Positions 1 through 8,416 of a stretch of 44,992 bases of DNA are shown piece by piece. The position numbers and the translations under genes were made by a program. The stretch comes from an uncultured Rhodospirillales bacterium (GTDB lineage: Bacteria; Pseudomonadota; Alphaproteobacteria; Acetobacterales; Acetobacteraceae). The notes under the pieces were generated by a model, which ran no database searches, was not told where the DNA came from, and worked only from the letters and a program-made list of their open reading frames with translations. Within the stretch, counting starts at the first letter, position 1; each line of letters starts with the position of its first letter. The stretch covers positions 1 through 44,992 of the forward strand of contig CAILMF010000032.1 of NCBI GenBank assembly GCA_903835235.1. Direction: 5' to 3'.

Positions 1-120
1 AACAAAGGTCGCAATGGAATCCGTCCGGGCCTTTGCCTGAAACTTCCTGTCGCTCCGCGTCGGCGCCGCGAATCAATGTTGCGGCGTCCGGTGCCGAAAA
101 TCGAATTTCCGCAGCCTGTT

Positions 121-235
121 AGAGCAATATCCGTTCTGATGGAATCATCAGAACGGATTTCTTGCTCTGCAACCTATTGAAGCTACAGCACGATATCCGC
201 ACACGCTGATTCAGCGTGAGCGGATAGTGCTGTAG
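121..235. repeat. double-hairpin intergenic repeat, copy 1
   Basis: This is a 115-nt unit of two adjacent hairpins. Hairpin 1 (121-168) has outer arms AGAGCAA/TTGCTCT and a perfect 12-bp inner stem ATCCGTTCTGAT/ATCAGAACGGAT. Hairpin 2 (183-235) pairs CTACAGCAC with GTGCTGTAG, TATCCGC with GCGGATA, and CACGCTGA with TCAGCGTG. A second copy lies at 40759-40871. There hairpin 1 is identical and hairpin 2 has the same architecture with a different inner stem. It lies upstream of the DoxX gene. Positions 1-120 before it hold no gene I can support. Confidence 0.85.
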
Positions 236-290
236 CCGTTACTGCTGCGCGCGCCACGGCGAACCCGTCGGGCAATCAACGGGGGATGCT

Positions 291-674
291 ATGTCGAGCG
301 AATGGCAATCGCGGGCGCTCAGCCTACTGCGACTGATGACCGGCCTGGTGCTGTTGCAGTACGGGCTGCAGAAGATGTTCGGGCTGATCCCGGGCGGGCC
401 GATCCAGCAGCAGAGCTTCGGCACGCTGATCTGGTTCGCCGGCGCGGTCGAGCTGCTGGGCGGGGCCTTGCTGACGGTGGGGCTGTTCACCCGCTGCGCG
501 GCCTTCGTCGTTTCCGGCCAGATGGCCTTTGCCTATTTCATCGGCCATGCCGGGCGGGCCTTCTTCCCGCTGCTGAACGGCGGCGGCCTGGCGATCATCC
601 TCTGCTTCGGCTGCCTGTACCTGGCGGCGGCGGGCGGCGGCAGCATCAGCCTGGACGCCCGGCGCAACGCCTGA
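291..674 (+). CDS. DoxX family membrane protein
   Basis: A 127-residue integral membrane protein of the DoxX/DUF4267-like group, with four hydrophobic segments (about residues 8-30, 45-65, 70-90, 98-115). Early landmarks are RLMTGLVLLQYGLQKM and the GAVELLGGALL segment, both typical of DoxX proteins. Family members are small inner-membrane proteins linked to redox or quinone-related processes, but the exact reaction here cannot be told. The ATG at 291 is preceded by a purine-rich GGGGGA ribosome binding site. No operon partner is evident, because hisF begins 104 nt downstream after a G+C-rich gap. Confidence 0.8.
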   Translation: MSSEWQSRALSLLRLMTGLVLLQYGLQKMFGLIPGGPIQQQSFGTLIWFAGAVELLGGALLTVGLFTRCAAFVVSGQMAFAYFIGHAGRAFFPLLNGGGLAIILCFGCLYLAAAGGGSISLDARRNA

Positions 675-778
675 GCCGGCGCCCCCTGGCGCTTGACCTG
701 ACCGGGGTTTCTCTGCATGGGGGGCGGCCCGCTAGGCCGGGCGGCCGCGTCCCATCCGACAAGTTGTAAGGTCATCCG

Positions 779-1558
779 GTGCTCGCACTCCGTGTCATCC
801 CTTGCCTGGACGTCAAGGACGGTCGCGTCGTCAAGGGCGTGAACTTCGTGGCGCTGCGCGATGCCGGCGACCCCGTGGAGCAGGCCCGCGCCTATGACCG
901 CGAAGGCGCCGACGAGGTGACCTTCCTGGATATCGGCGCGACGCACGAAAACCGCGCCACCATGTACGACGTGGTCAGCCGCACCGCGGCCGAGGTGTTC
1001 ATTCCCCTCACCGTCGGCGGTGGCGTCCGCAGCGTGGAGGATGTCCGCCGGCTGCTGCTGGCCGGGGCCGACAAGGCCAGCATCAACAGCGCCGCCGTGA
1101 CCGACCCCGACCTGGTGCGGCGCGCGGCCGAGGCCTTCGGCAGCCAGGCGATCGTCGTCGCCATCGATGCACGCAAGGTCAGCGACGGCCATTGGGAGAT
1201 TTGTACCCATGGCGGGCGCAAACCCACGGGGATCGACGCGGTGCAATGGGCGGCGCGGATGGAATCCCTCGGCGCCGGTGAAATCCTGCTGACCAGCATG
1301 GACCGGGACGGCACCAAGGCCGGCTTCGACCTGGACCTGCTGGCCCGGGTGCGCGCCGCGGTGCGGCTGCCGTTGGTGGCCTCTGGCGGCGTCGGCACGG
1401 TGGAACATTTCGTCGAAGGTGCGCGCGTGGGCGCCACCGGGTTGTTGGCTGCAAGCGTTTTCCACTACGGCCAGTTCCGTATCGGTGATGCCAAGGCGGC
1501 GCTGGCCGCGGCGGGGTTTCCGGTGCGGCCGCTGGCCCCAACCATGAAGGCCGCCTGA
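779..1558 (+). CDS. hisF: Imidazole glycerol phosphate synthase cyclase subunit HisF
   Basis: Cyclase subunit of imidazole glycerol phosphate synthase in histidine biosynthesis. It uses ammonia supplied by HisH to convert PRFAR to IGP and AICAR. The 259-residue length matches the family. The two catalytic aspartates sit at the canonical positions: D11 in IPCLDVKDG and D130 in VVAIDARK. The phosphate-binding loops TVGGGVRS and VASGGVG of the (beta/alpha)8 barrel are intact. Translation starts at GTG 779. hisE begins only 2 nt after the stop, so the two are one transcription unit. The other his genes are not in this window. Confidence 0.97.
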   Translation: MLALRVIPCLDVKDGRVVKGVNFVALRDAGDPVEQARAYDREGADEVTFLDIGATHENRATMYDVVSRTAAEVFIPLTVGGGVRSVEDVRRLLLAGADKASINSAAVTDPDLVRRAAEAFGSQAIVVAIDARKVSDGHWEICTHGGRKPTGIDAVQWAARMESLGAGEILLTSMDRDGTKAGFDLDLLARVRAAVRLPLVASGGVGTVEHFVEGARVGATGLLAASVFHYGQFRIGDAKAALAAAGFPVRPLAPTMKAA

Positions 1559-1560
1559 CC

Positions 1561-2049
1561 ATGGCCAAGGACAGCAAGACCAAACCGAAGGCGGCGCCGA
1601 AGGCGAAGGCCAAGCCGGCGAAGAAGCCGGCCGCGCTGAAACGCGCGGAGTCACGCGTGCTGCGGCCGCTGGAGGTGAATACCGCCGGCGCCGGGCCGGA
1701 CGTGTTGGACCGGCTGTGGCAGACGGTGGAATCGCGCCGCGTGGCCGGCGATGTCGCGGGGTCGCACAGCGCCCGGCTGATGGCGCGCGGCACCGCCAAG
1801 GTAGCGCAGAAGCTGGGCGAGGAAGCAGTGGAATGCGTCATCGAGGCGACGCTGGGCCACCATGAGGCCACCGTGGCCGAGAGCGCCGACCTGCTGTATC
1901 ATCTGGTGGTGGTGTGGGTGAATGCGGGCATCCAGCCCGCCGAGGTCTGGGCCGAGTTGATGCGCCGCGAGGGGATCAGCGGGATCGCCGAGAAGGCCGC
2001 GCGGCCGAAGGGCATTTTCCGGGTTGCCCGGACCACCAAGCTGCCCTGA
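1561..2049 (+). CDS. hisE: Phosphoribosyl-ATP pyrophosphatase HisE with basic N-terminal tail
   Basis: Hydrolyses PR-ATP to PR-AMP, the second step of histidine biosynthesis. The MazG-like HisE domain occupies about residues 47-162 and shows the metal-binding helices KLGEEAVE (84-91) and ESADLLYH (107-114). The first about 30 residues are an added Lys/Ala/Pro-rich segment (KPKAAPKAKAKPAKKPAA) not needed for catalysis and reminiscent of histone-H1-like tails. The annotated ATG directly follows hisF, and no better internal ATG precedes the domain. The HIT gene follows after 14 nt, so hisF-hisE-HIT probably form an operon. Confidence 0.93.
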   Translation: MAKDSKTKPKAAPKAKAKPAKKPAALKRAESRVLRPLEVNTAGAGPDVLDRLWQTVESRRVAGDVAGSHSARLMARGTAKVAQKLGEEAVECVIEATLGHHEATVAESADLLYHLVVVWVNAGIQPAEVWAELMRREGISGIAEKAARPKGIFRVARTTKLP

Positions 2050-2063
2050 GACGGGAGAGAGCG

Positions 2064-2447
2064 ATGTCGGTTTCCGGTCTGCCGCCCTATGACGACGCCA
2101 ATATCTTCGCGCGGATTCTGCGCGGCGAGATTCCCTGCCAGAAGGTGGCGGAGAGCGAGCACGCGCTGGCCTTCCGCGACATCAACCCGCAGGCCCCGGT
2201 GCATGTGCTGGTGGTGCCCAAGGGGCGCTGGGTCAGCGCCGCGGACTTCCACGCCGGGGCTTCGGATGCCGAGATCGCCGGCTTCTGGCGCCTGGTCGGC
2301 CAGGTGGCCAAGGCCGAGGGGCTGGAGCCGCGCGGCTATCGGCTGCTGACCAACATGGGCGAGGAAGGCGGGCAGGAAGTGCCGCATTTCCACGTGCATG
2401 TATTCGGCGGCCGGCGGCTGGGGCGAATGGTGCCGCCGCAGTCGTGA
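2064..2447 (+). CDS. HIT domain nucleotide-binding protein (HinT-like)
   Basis: A 127-residue histidine-triad protein. The signature HFHVHV lies at 108-113, with catalytic-type histidines H108, H110 and H112. The N-terminal part NIFARILRGEIPCQKV is typical of HinT/PKCI purine nucleoside phosphoramidases. The ATG at 2064 is preceded by ACGGGAGAGAGCG, a good ribosome binding site. The position after hisE is a frequent alphaproteobacterial arrangement and suggests co-transcription. The 147 nt after the stop hold no gene. Confidence 0.93.
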   Translation: MSVSGLPPYDDANIFARILRGEIPCQKVAESEHALAFRDINPQAPVHVLVVPKGRWVSAADFHAGASDAEIAGFWRLVGQVAKAEGLEPRGYRLLTNMGEEGGQEVPHFHVHVFGGRRLGRMVPPQS

Positions 2448-2594
2448 ACTGCCGGCGAGGCTGACGCGCCGCCCTCGCCGCATACGGGCCATCAAAAGTG
2501 ATGACCCGCATGGGTCTTCCTTCGCGCGCAGCCGCCACACCAACCTGCGCGCCTGACACCGGTCGACCGAAGTCAGGACTTCCGACGCCCGGTC

Positions 2595-3530
2595 TCAGTA
2601 CCCCGTCGCCCGGTCGATTTCCTGCAGCAGGCCGCCGCCGGCCTCGACGCTCTGGATATTCGCGGCGATCTCGGCGACCAGCTGGCGCACGGTCGGGCGG
2701 CGCGCGACATGCGGCATCACCGTCACCTTGGGGTGCGACCACAGCGGGTTGTCGGGCGGCAGCGGCTCGGGGTGCAGCGCGTCCAGCGCGGCATAGGCCA
2801 GGTGGCCGGAATCCAGCGCGGCGATCAGGTCGGCTTCCACCACATGCTTGCCGCGGCCGATGTTGATGACCATGGCGCCCGGCGGCATCAGCGCGAAATT
2901 GCGGGCACACAGAATGCCCTCGGTCTCCCGCGTCAGCGGCAGCAGGCACACCACGATATCCGTCTGCCGCAGGAAGGGCTCCAGCTGGTCCGGGCCGTGG
3001 AAGATGGGCAGGTCGGGTTCGCTGCGCGGGTTGCGCACCCAGGCGGAAACCGGGAAGCCCAGAGATTGCAGCACCAGCGCCGGCGCCTTGGCCATCAGCC
3101 CCAGGCCAAGGAAGCCGACGCGCCGCGCATCCGGCCGCACGATGGGCCGGCGCAGCCATTCGCCGCGGGCCTGGGCGGCCTGGTACAGCGGCATGTCGCG
3201 ATGCAGGCGCAGCACATGCATGATGACGTATTCGGTCATCATCGGGTCGCCGCCGGAGGGCTCGATCTTGCCGAGCGGGACCTTGGGCAGCCGGGGATGG
3301 TTGACGAAGGCCTCGACCCCGGCCGAGCGGCTGAACATGGCCTTGAGGTTCGGCAGGGTCGGGATCACGTCGAAGTCGGGATGCATGAAGGCGAGGTAGG
3401 TGATCTCCTCCAGCCGGCCGCAATCCGGGAAGATGCGGCATTCCAGCCCCGGCAGCAGCTCGGCGATGCTGTCGCGCCAGCGCTGCGCGGTCCCGATCTG
3501 CGTATCCAGCCCATAGATCAACAGCGCCAT
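2595..3530 (-). CDS. Glyoxylate/hydroxypyruvate reductase A family dehydrogenase
   Basis: A 311-residue D-2-hydroxyacid dehydrogenase of the GhrA subfamily, predicted to reduce glyoxylate or hydroxypyruvate with NAD(P)H. The active-site trio is recognisable: R226 in NIGRGKH, E255 in ALHPEPLP and H274 in VMPHVARRPT. The nucleotide-binding turn reads LGLGLMAK (141-148), so the third glycine of GxGxxG is replaced by Ala147. The start was placed at ATG 3530 because GGGAGACCACC precedes it and the GhrA-like N-terminus MALLIYG begins there. An upstream extension in the same frame has no such signal. It converges on the HIT gene. Confidence 0.88.
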   Translation of the reverse strand: MALLIYGLDTQIGTAQRWRDSIAELLPGLECRIFPDCGRLEEITYLAFMHPDFDVIPTLPNLKAMFSRSAGVEAFVNHPRLPKVPLGKIEPSGGDPMMTEYVIMHVLRLHRDMPLYQAAQARGEWLRRPIVRPDARRVGFLGLGLMAKAPALVLQSLGFPVSAWVRNPRSEPDLPIFHGPDQLEPFLRQTDIVVCLLPLTRETEGILCARNFALMPPGAMVINIGRGKHVVEADLIAALDSGHLAYAALDALHPEPLPPDNPLWSHPKVTVMPHVARRPTVRQLVAEIAANIQSVEAGGGLLQEIDRATGY

Positions 3531-3625
3531 GGTGGTCTCCCTTCCCTGCGGCGGGGATACTGCGCGCAGTGGCCGAGGCTGGCCAGGAAGCGATGCCCGG
3601 GCCGCGGCGCGCGCGGCCCTGGCGT

Positions 3626-4285
3626 TCAGACGCTCCGCGTCGCCACCAGCCGCCAGGTCGGGTCCGGGCTGCGCAGGTCGCGCTGGAAGGTCCACAGGTC
3701 CGCCAGCTCGGTCACGCCGTCATGGCCATGCGCCACGCTGCCATCCGCCGCCATGGTGATGTTCACCTGGTCGGTCACGAACTTCACCGTCACATCCGCC
3801 ACCGTGCCGCGCAGGTCGGCGCTGTCGATCGCCATCTCGTTCACTGCGCGCACCTCGGTCCGCTGGGTCTCGTGCGCCTGCTCCCGCGCGCTGATCGCCT
3901 GCTCGAAGCCGACATAGCTGTCCTCGCTCAGCAGCGGCTGCAACGTGGCGCGGTCGCCGGCGGCAAAGGCGCCGACGATCATGCGGAAGGCGCCCTCGGC
4001 CCCGCCCAGGAACCGATAGGGGTCGAAGCCCGGGTCCACCCCGGCAATGCGGCTCAGCGCCTGGCCAGGCGGGGTGCGCGGATCCGGCACCACCAGCCGC
4101 GGCTGGCCTGCGGCCGCGCCTGGCCGCACCTCCGCCGGGCGCGCGGCGCCGGGCGCACCAGGCGCCGCCACCGGCTGCGCCGGTCGTTCGTAGCCGGTGC
4201 GCTTGCCCAGCACGCTGCGCAGCCGCAGCACCAGGAAGGCCGCCACCATGCCGAACAGGATCAGTTCCGCCGTACCGCCCGACAT
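3626..4285 (-). CDS. Tim44/TimA family adaptor protein
   Basis: A 219-residue protein with one N-terminal membrane anchor (about residues 6-22), a Pro/Ala-rich linker (about 33-70) and a C-terminal Tim44-like domain (about 85-219). In alphaproteobacteria TimA is a membrane-associated homologue of mitochondrial Tim44, and its gene is usually near secB, as here. Its precise cargo is unknown. It is divergent from the phosphatase gene at 4454. The 168-nt gap between them presumably carries both promoters, though I see no convincing -35/-10 pair. Confidence 0.8.
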   Translation of the reverse strand: MSGGTAELILFGMVAAFLVLRLRSVLGKRTGYERPAQPVAAPGAPGAARPAEVRPGAAAGQPRLVVPDPRTPPGQALSRIAGVDPGFDPYRFLGGAEGAFRMIVGAFAAGDRATLQPLLSEDSYVGFEQAISAREQAHETQRTEVRAVNEMAIDSADLRGTVADVTVKFVTDQVNITMAADGSVAHGHDGVTELADLWTFQRDLRSPDPTWRLVATRSV

Positions 4286-4453
4286 CGCATGAACTCCTTT
4301 TCACCTTGATAGATAGGGGCAGCAGCGCGTCGCCGCAACGGCCCTGGATAGGATGCACCCGCCCGTGTTCGCTGCCCTGCCCTTGCCGCCTCTCTTGCTC
4401 CGGGCCGCCGGCACGGCTATCGCCAGCAACCCTGCCCCGGATGGAACCGCCTG

Positions 4454-5029
4454 ATGATCCTGCTGCGCCACGGCCAGAGCGAGTTCAACGCCGCCTTCAC
4501 CGCCACCAAGAAGGACCCGGGCATCCCCGACCCCAAGCTGACCCCGCTGGGCCACCAGCAGGCGCGCGACGCGGCGGAAGCCCTGGCGCATGAGGGCATC
4601 GAGCGCATCCTTTGCTCGCCCTATACCCGCGCCCTGCAAACGGCGGATGCGGTGGCCCAGCGGCTGAAGCTGCCGATCATCGTCACCCCCCAGGTGCGGG
4701 AACGCTACGCCTTCTCCTGCGACATCGGCACGCCGACGACGGAACTCGCCCGCGCCTGGCCGCAGCTGGACATGTCCCACCTGGACGAGATCTGGTGGCC
4801 GCTGATCGAGGAGCCGGACCACCAGATCGAGGCCCGCGCCCGGTTGTTCCGCGGCGAGATGGCGGCGATTCCGGCCTGGCGCAACACGCTGGTGGTCTGC
4901 CACTGGGGCTTCATCCTGGCCATGACCGGGGAGCGCAAGATGAACGGCGAATGGCTGCGCTGCGACGTGACCGAGCCGCACCCGACCGACATCGTCTGGC
5001 GGCAGTACCAGGCGCCGCCGAAGCCCTGA
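4454..5029 (+). CDS. Histidine phosphatase family protein
   Basis: A 191-residue branch-1 histidine phosphatase (phosphoglycerate mutase fold). The phospho-acceptor motif LRHGQSEFN places R5, H6 and G7 at the N-terminus. R59 in SPYTRALQT and H150 in VVCHWGF complete the usual phosphate pocket. The substrate cannot be inferred. It is shorter than true phosphoglycerate mutases and probably acts on a small phosphorylated metabolite or protein. It sits between timA and secB, which interrupts the more usual arrangement of those two genes. Confidence 0.88.
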   Translation: MILLRHGQSEFNAAFTATKKDPGIPDPKLTPLGHQQARDAAEALAHEGIERILCSPYTRALQTADAVAQRLKLPIIVTPQVRERYAFSCDIGTPTTELARAWPQLDMSHLDEIWWPLIEEPDHQIEARARLFRGEMAAIPAWRNTLVVCHWGFILAMTGERKMNGEWLRCDVTEPHPTDIVWRQYQAPPKP

Positions 5030-5192
5030 GGCCCGCACGCCTCCGGCCAGTTCCTCCCGCACGCCTCCGGCGTGACCCTTCCAGCCCTTGCCCCCCGGCG
5101 CCGGGGGGCCCGCGCAAGAAATCCGCCAGGGCGCTTCCGCCCAGGCCGATATTGCGCTAGGCGCCGCCACCCAAGCACAAAGGCGCCGCGCC

Positions 5193-5690
5193 ATGTCCGA
5201 TATGCCTCCCTCGAATATGCCCCCGGGCCAGTCCCCCAACGGCGATCCCGCCCAGGGCCCGCTGGTCCTGAACATCCAGTACACCAAGGACCTCTCCTTC
5301 GAGGTGCCGGGCGCCCCCGAGATCTACGCCACCCTGCGCGAGCCGCCGCGCGTGGACCTGCAGCTGGACGTCCAGGCCCGCCCGATCGAGGCCGGCGGCA
5401 ACGTCTACGAGATCGCGCTGCAAATCCGCGCCGACGCCCAGGTGCAGGGCCAGACCTGCTTCATCGCGGAACTGACCTATTGCGGCATCTTCACCATCAA
5501 CGTGCCGCAGGAACACCTGGAGCCGGTGCTGCTGGTGGAATGCCCGCGGCTGCTGTTCCCCTTCGCCCGCAACATCCTGGCGGAAGTCACGCGCGACGGC
5601 GGCTTCCCGCCGGTCATGCTGCAACCCATCGACTTCGTCGCGCTGTGGCAGCAGCGCCGCGGCCAGGAAGGCACCGTCGGCAACGCCTGA
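5193..5690 (+). CDS. secB: Protein-export chaperone SecB
   Basis: A 165-residue SecB, the tetrameric cytosolic chaperone that delivers unfolded precursors to SecA. Diagnostic stretches are NIQYTKDLSFEVPGAP near the N-terminus and VLLVECPRLLFPFARNI, followed by GGFPPVMLQPIDF. ATG 5193 was preferred over an upstream in-frame ATG at 5088 because the conserved protein begins after it. A 9-bp inverted repeat follows the stop and may end transcription. Confidence 0.95.
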   Translation: MSDMPPSNMPPGQSPNGDPAQGPLVLNIQYTKDLSFEVPGAPEIYATLREPPRVDLQLDVQARPIEAGGNVYEIALQIRADAQVQGQTCFIAELTYCGIFTINVPQEHLEPVLLVECPRLLFPFARNILAEVTRDGGFPPVMLQPIDFVALWQQRRGQEGTVGNA

Positions 5691-5701
5691 ACCGGCAGCC
5701 C

Positions 5702-5731
5702 CCCGGCGCGCGGTTGTTCGCCCGCGCCGGG
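5702..5731 (+). terminator. hairpin after secB, possible terminator
   Basis: Inverted repeat CCCGGCGCG (5702-5710) and CGCGCCGGG (5723-5731) with a 12-nt loop, 11 nt after the secB stop. There is no T-run, so factor-independent termination is uncertain. Confidence 0.4.
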
Positions 5732-5924
5732 CGTTCGCCAGGGTTGCCGAAAGGGTGGCCATGCACGTGTCGGGCACCCAGGGCGCCCCGGCTCGCCATT
5801 CACCACCTGGGGGCGGCATTGATTCGCCCATAGGTTGAATTCTGTGGATAACCTTCGCGTGCATGCTTGAAACGGTCACGCAGCTGCCGTCAAATCATGT
5901 CAGGGAACATCCCTGGGTGAATGC

Positions 5925-7151
5925 ATGGCGCGGCTCTGGCCTATCCCTCTGCCCACAGCGCATCAGGCGCCGCTGTCCTGGCGGCTGCCCCCTGCCGAAG
6001 CCAAGCCGGACAAGGTCTGGCTCTCGCCGCCGCACCTGGTGGGCGGGGAAATGGCCGCGCTCCAGGCCACGCTGGAATCCGGCTGGGTCGCCCCCGCCGG
6101 CCCGGTGCCGGAAGCCTTCGAGGCCGCGATAGCCGAAGCCACCGGCATTCCCCATGTGGTTGCCGTCGCCTCCGGCACCGCCGCGCTGCACCTGGGGTAT
6201 CGCTGCCTGGACCTGCAACCGGGGGATGAGGTCTGGACCTCCACCCTCACCTTCGTCGCCTCCGTGGCGCCGGCGGTGCAGATGGGCGCCAAGCCGCGCT
6301 TCCTGGATGTCTGCCCGGAAAGCTGGACGCTGGACCCCAACCTGCTGGCGGATGCGCTGGCCCGCGCCGGCCGCACCGGGCGGCTGCCCCGCGCCGTGGT
6401 GCCGGTGGACCTCTACGGCCAATGCGCCGACCTCGGCACCATCCGCGCCATCTGCGACCGTTGGGGCGTGCCGGTGCTCAGCGACAGCGCCGGCGGCATG
6501 GGCGCGCGGCAGCGTGGCCGCCATGCCGGAGCCGGGGCGCAACTGGCCGCCTTCAGCTTCAACGGCAACAAGATCATCACCGCCGGCGGTGGCGGCGCCC
6601 TGGCCAGCGAGGATGCGGCGCTGATCGCCCGTGCCCGGCACCTGGCCACCCAGGCGAAGGAACCGGCGCCGCACTACCAGCATGAGACGACGGGCTTCTC
6701 CTACGGCCTGTCCTCGGTGCTGGCGGCCGTCGGCCTGGCCCAGCTGGCCGCGCTGGAGGACCGGGTCGTCGCCCGCCGGTCGATCTTCGAGGGCTATCGC
6801 CAGGGCCTGGCCGGCCTGCCCGGCCTCAGCTTCATGCCGGAACCGGCCTGGGCGCGCTCCAGCCGCTGGCTCAGCACCATCCTGATCGACCCCGAGAGCT
6901 TCGGTGCGGACCGCGAGACGGTGCGCCGCGCCCTGGCCGATGAGGGCATCGAGAGCCGCCCGGTGTGGAAGCCGCTGCACCTGCAACCGGTGTTCCGCAA
7001 CAGCGCCAATGGCGGCGGCGCCAAGGGCAGCGGCGGCACGGTGGCGGCCCGGCTGTTCGAACGCGGGCTCTGCCTGCCTTCCGGCAGCGCGCTCTCCGCT
7101 GCCCAGCAGGCCCGCGTCGTCGGCACCATCCGCGACTGCTGCGCCGGCTGA
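5925..7151 (+). CDS. DegT/DnrJ/EryC1/StrS (PglE-like) sugar aminotransferase
   Basis: A 408-residue PLP-dependent aminotransferase that would place an amino group on a nucleotide-linked keto-sugar. The Schiff-base lysine is K216 in FSFNGNKIITAGGGG, the form typical of PglE/bacillosamine-type transaminases. D187 in LSDSAGG and the SGTAALHL loop serve the cofactor. Downstream, HYQHETTGFSYGLSS matches the family's quaternary contact region. Its natural partner, a PglF-like dehydratase, is encoded at 9871. The stop TGA overlaps the ATG of the next gene by one base, implying translational coupling. Confidence 0.9.
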   Translation: MARLWPIPLPTAHQAPLSWRLPPAEAKPDKVWLSPPHLVGGEMAALQATLESGWVAPAGPVPEAFEAAIAEATGIPHVVAVASGTAALHLGYRCLDLQPGDEVWTSTLTFVASVAPAVQMGAKPRFLDVCPESWTLDPNLLADALARAGRTGRLPRAVVPVDLYGQCADLGTIRAICDRWGVPVLSDSAGGMGARQRGRHAGAGAQLAAFSFNGNKIITAGGGGALASEDAALIARARHLATQAKEPAPHYQHETTGFSYGLSSVLAAVGLAQLAALEDRVVARRSIFEGYRQGLAGLPGLSFMPEPAWARSSRWLSTILIDPESFGADRETVRRALADEGIESRPVWKPLHLQPVFRNSANGGGAKGSGGTVAARLFERGLCLPSGSALSAAQQARVVGTIRDCCAG

Positions 7152-8416
7152 TGCCCTCTCGCGCCTCCCCGTCGCGGCGCATCCTGTACCTGCACCAGCA
7201 CTTCTCCACGCCCGCCGGCGCCACCGCCACGCGCAGCCACGCCCTGGCGCTGGCGCTGGCGGCGCGCGGCCACGCCGTCACCCTGGCCTGTGGCCAATAT
7301 GCCGGGGCCGAAACCGGGCTTGCCGGCCGCTTCCGCTTCGGCCGGCGGGACGGGTCGCTGGGGCCGCTGCGGGTGGTGGAATACGCCATCCCCTGCGGCA
7401 ATGCCCAGCCGCTGGCGGCCCGGGCCGGCGCTTTTCTGCGTTATGCGGCGCGAGCCTCGGCGCTGGCCATGGCGCAGCCCTGGGACCTCGTCATCGCCAG
7501 CTCCACCCCGCTGACCGTGGCGCTGCCGGCGCTGCTGGCCCGGCGCCTGCGCGGCACGCCCTTCCTGTTCGAAATCCGCGACCCCTGGCCGGAATTGCCA
7601 CGCGCCATGGGGCTGGGCGGCCCGGCGCTGTGGTGGGGCATGGACCGGCTGGCCGATGCCGCCTGCCGCCAGGCCGCCGCCGTGGTCGCGCTCAGTGAGG
7701 GCATGGCCGCCACCGCCCTGGCCCATGGCGCCGCGCCGGGGCGGGTTGAAGTGGTGCCAAACGGCTGCGACCTGACCCTGTTCGGCCCGCAGATCGCCCC
7801 CTGGCGGCCGGAGGTTGCCCGCCCGTGGGAGGCCCTGGCGGTCTATGCCGGCGCGCATGGCCTCGCGAATGGGCTGGACCAGCTGCTGGACGCCGCCGGC
7901 GCGCTGCATCGCATGGGGGAAACCCGGGTGCGGCTGCTGCTGGTGGGGGAGGGCAGCGAGAAGCCCCGCCTGCAAGCCCGCGCCGCCGCCGAGGGCCTGG
8001 CCAACCTCAGCTTCCTCGACCCGCTGCCGAAGACCCGGCTGGCGGCGCTGCTGGCCGGCTGCCAGGTGGCGCTGCATTGCCTGGCGCCGCAGCCCGCCTT
8101 TGCCGAATATACCGCGCCGAACAAGCTGATGGACGCCCTGGCGGCAGGGCTTCCGGTGGTGACCAACGTGCCCGGCCACGCCACCCGGGTGGTGGCCGAA
8201 GGCCCCTGCGGCATCGCCGTGCCGCCAGACGACGCCCCCGCCCTGGCCGCCGCCCTGGCCGATCTGGCCACGCACCCCACGCGCCGCCAGGCCATGGCCA
8301 CGGCCGCCCGGCAGCAGGCGGTGCGCCACTGGGACCGCCGGCTGCTGGCCAACCGCTTCTGCGACGTGGTGGAGGCCGCCGCCACCCAGCCGGCAACCGG
8401 GCTGGCGCTGGCATGA
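7151..8416 (+). CDS. Glycosyltransferase family 4 (WbuB-like)
   Basis: A 421-residue GT-B glycosyltransferase. The N-terminal RILYLHQHFSTPAGATATRS is characteristic of WbuB-like GT4 enzymes that add an amino-sugar during O-antigen or capsule assembly. The C-terminal nucleotide-sugar site includes LVGEGSEKPRL and EYTAPNKLMDALAAGLP, which carries the conserved acidic and lysine residues. The start at ATG 7151 overlaps the upstream stop. The end overlaps the next gene as ATGA (8413-8416). The acceptor and donor sugars are unknown. Confidence 0.88.
   Translation: MPSRASPSRRILYLHQHFSTPAGATATRSHALALALAARGHAVTLACGQYAGAETGLAGRFRFGRRDGSLGPLRVVEYAIPCGNAQPLAARAGAFLRYAARASALAMAQPWDLVIASSTPLTVALPALLARRLRGTPFLFEIRDPWPELPRAMGLGGPALWWGMDRLADAACRQAAAVVALSEGMAATALAHGAAPGRVEVVPNGCDLTLFGPQIAPWRPEVARPWEALAVYAGAHGLANGLDQLLDAAGALHRMGETRVRLLLVGEGSEKPRLQARAAAEGLANLSFLDPLPKTRLAALLAGCQVALHCLAPQPAFAEYTAPNKLMDALAAGLPVVTNVPGHATRVVAEGPCGIAVPPDDAPALAAALADLATHPTRRQAMATAARQQAVRHWDRRLLANRFCDVVEAAATQPATGLALA

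Noticed and set aside
1-122. 3' end of a gene running in from the left edge
   Set aside because: Frames are open for part of this stretch, but none encodes anything recognisable, so no partial CDS is called.
5843-5851. Replication origin
   Set aside because: A single DnaA box without a cluster, A+T-rich unwinding region, or dnaA/parAB/hemE context is not an origin.
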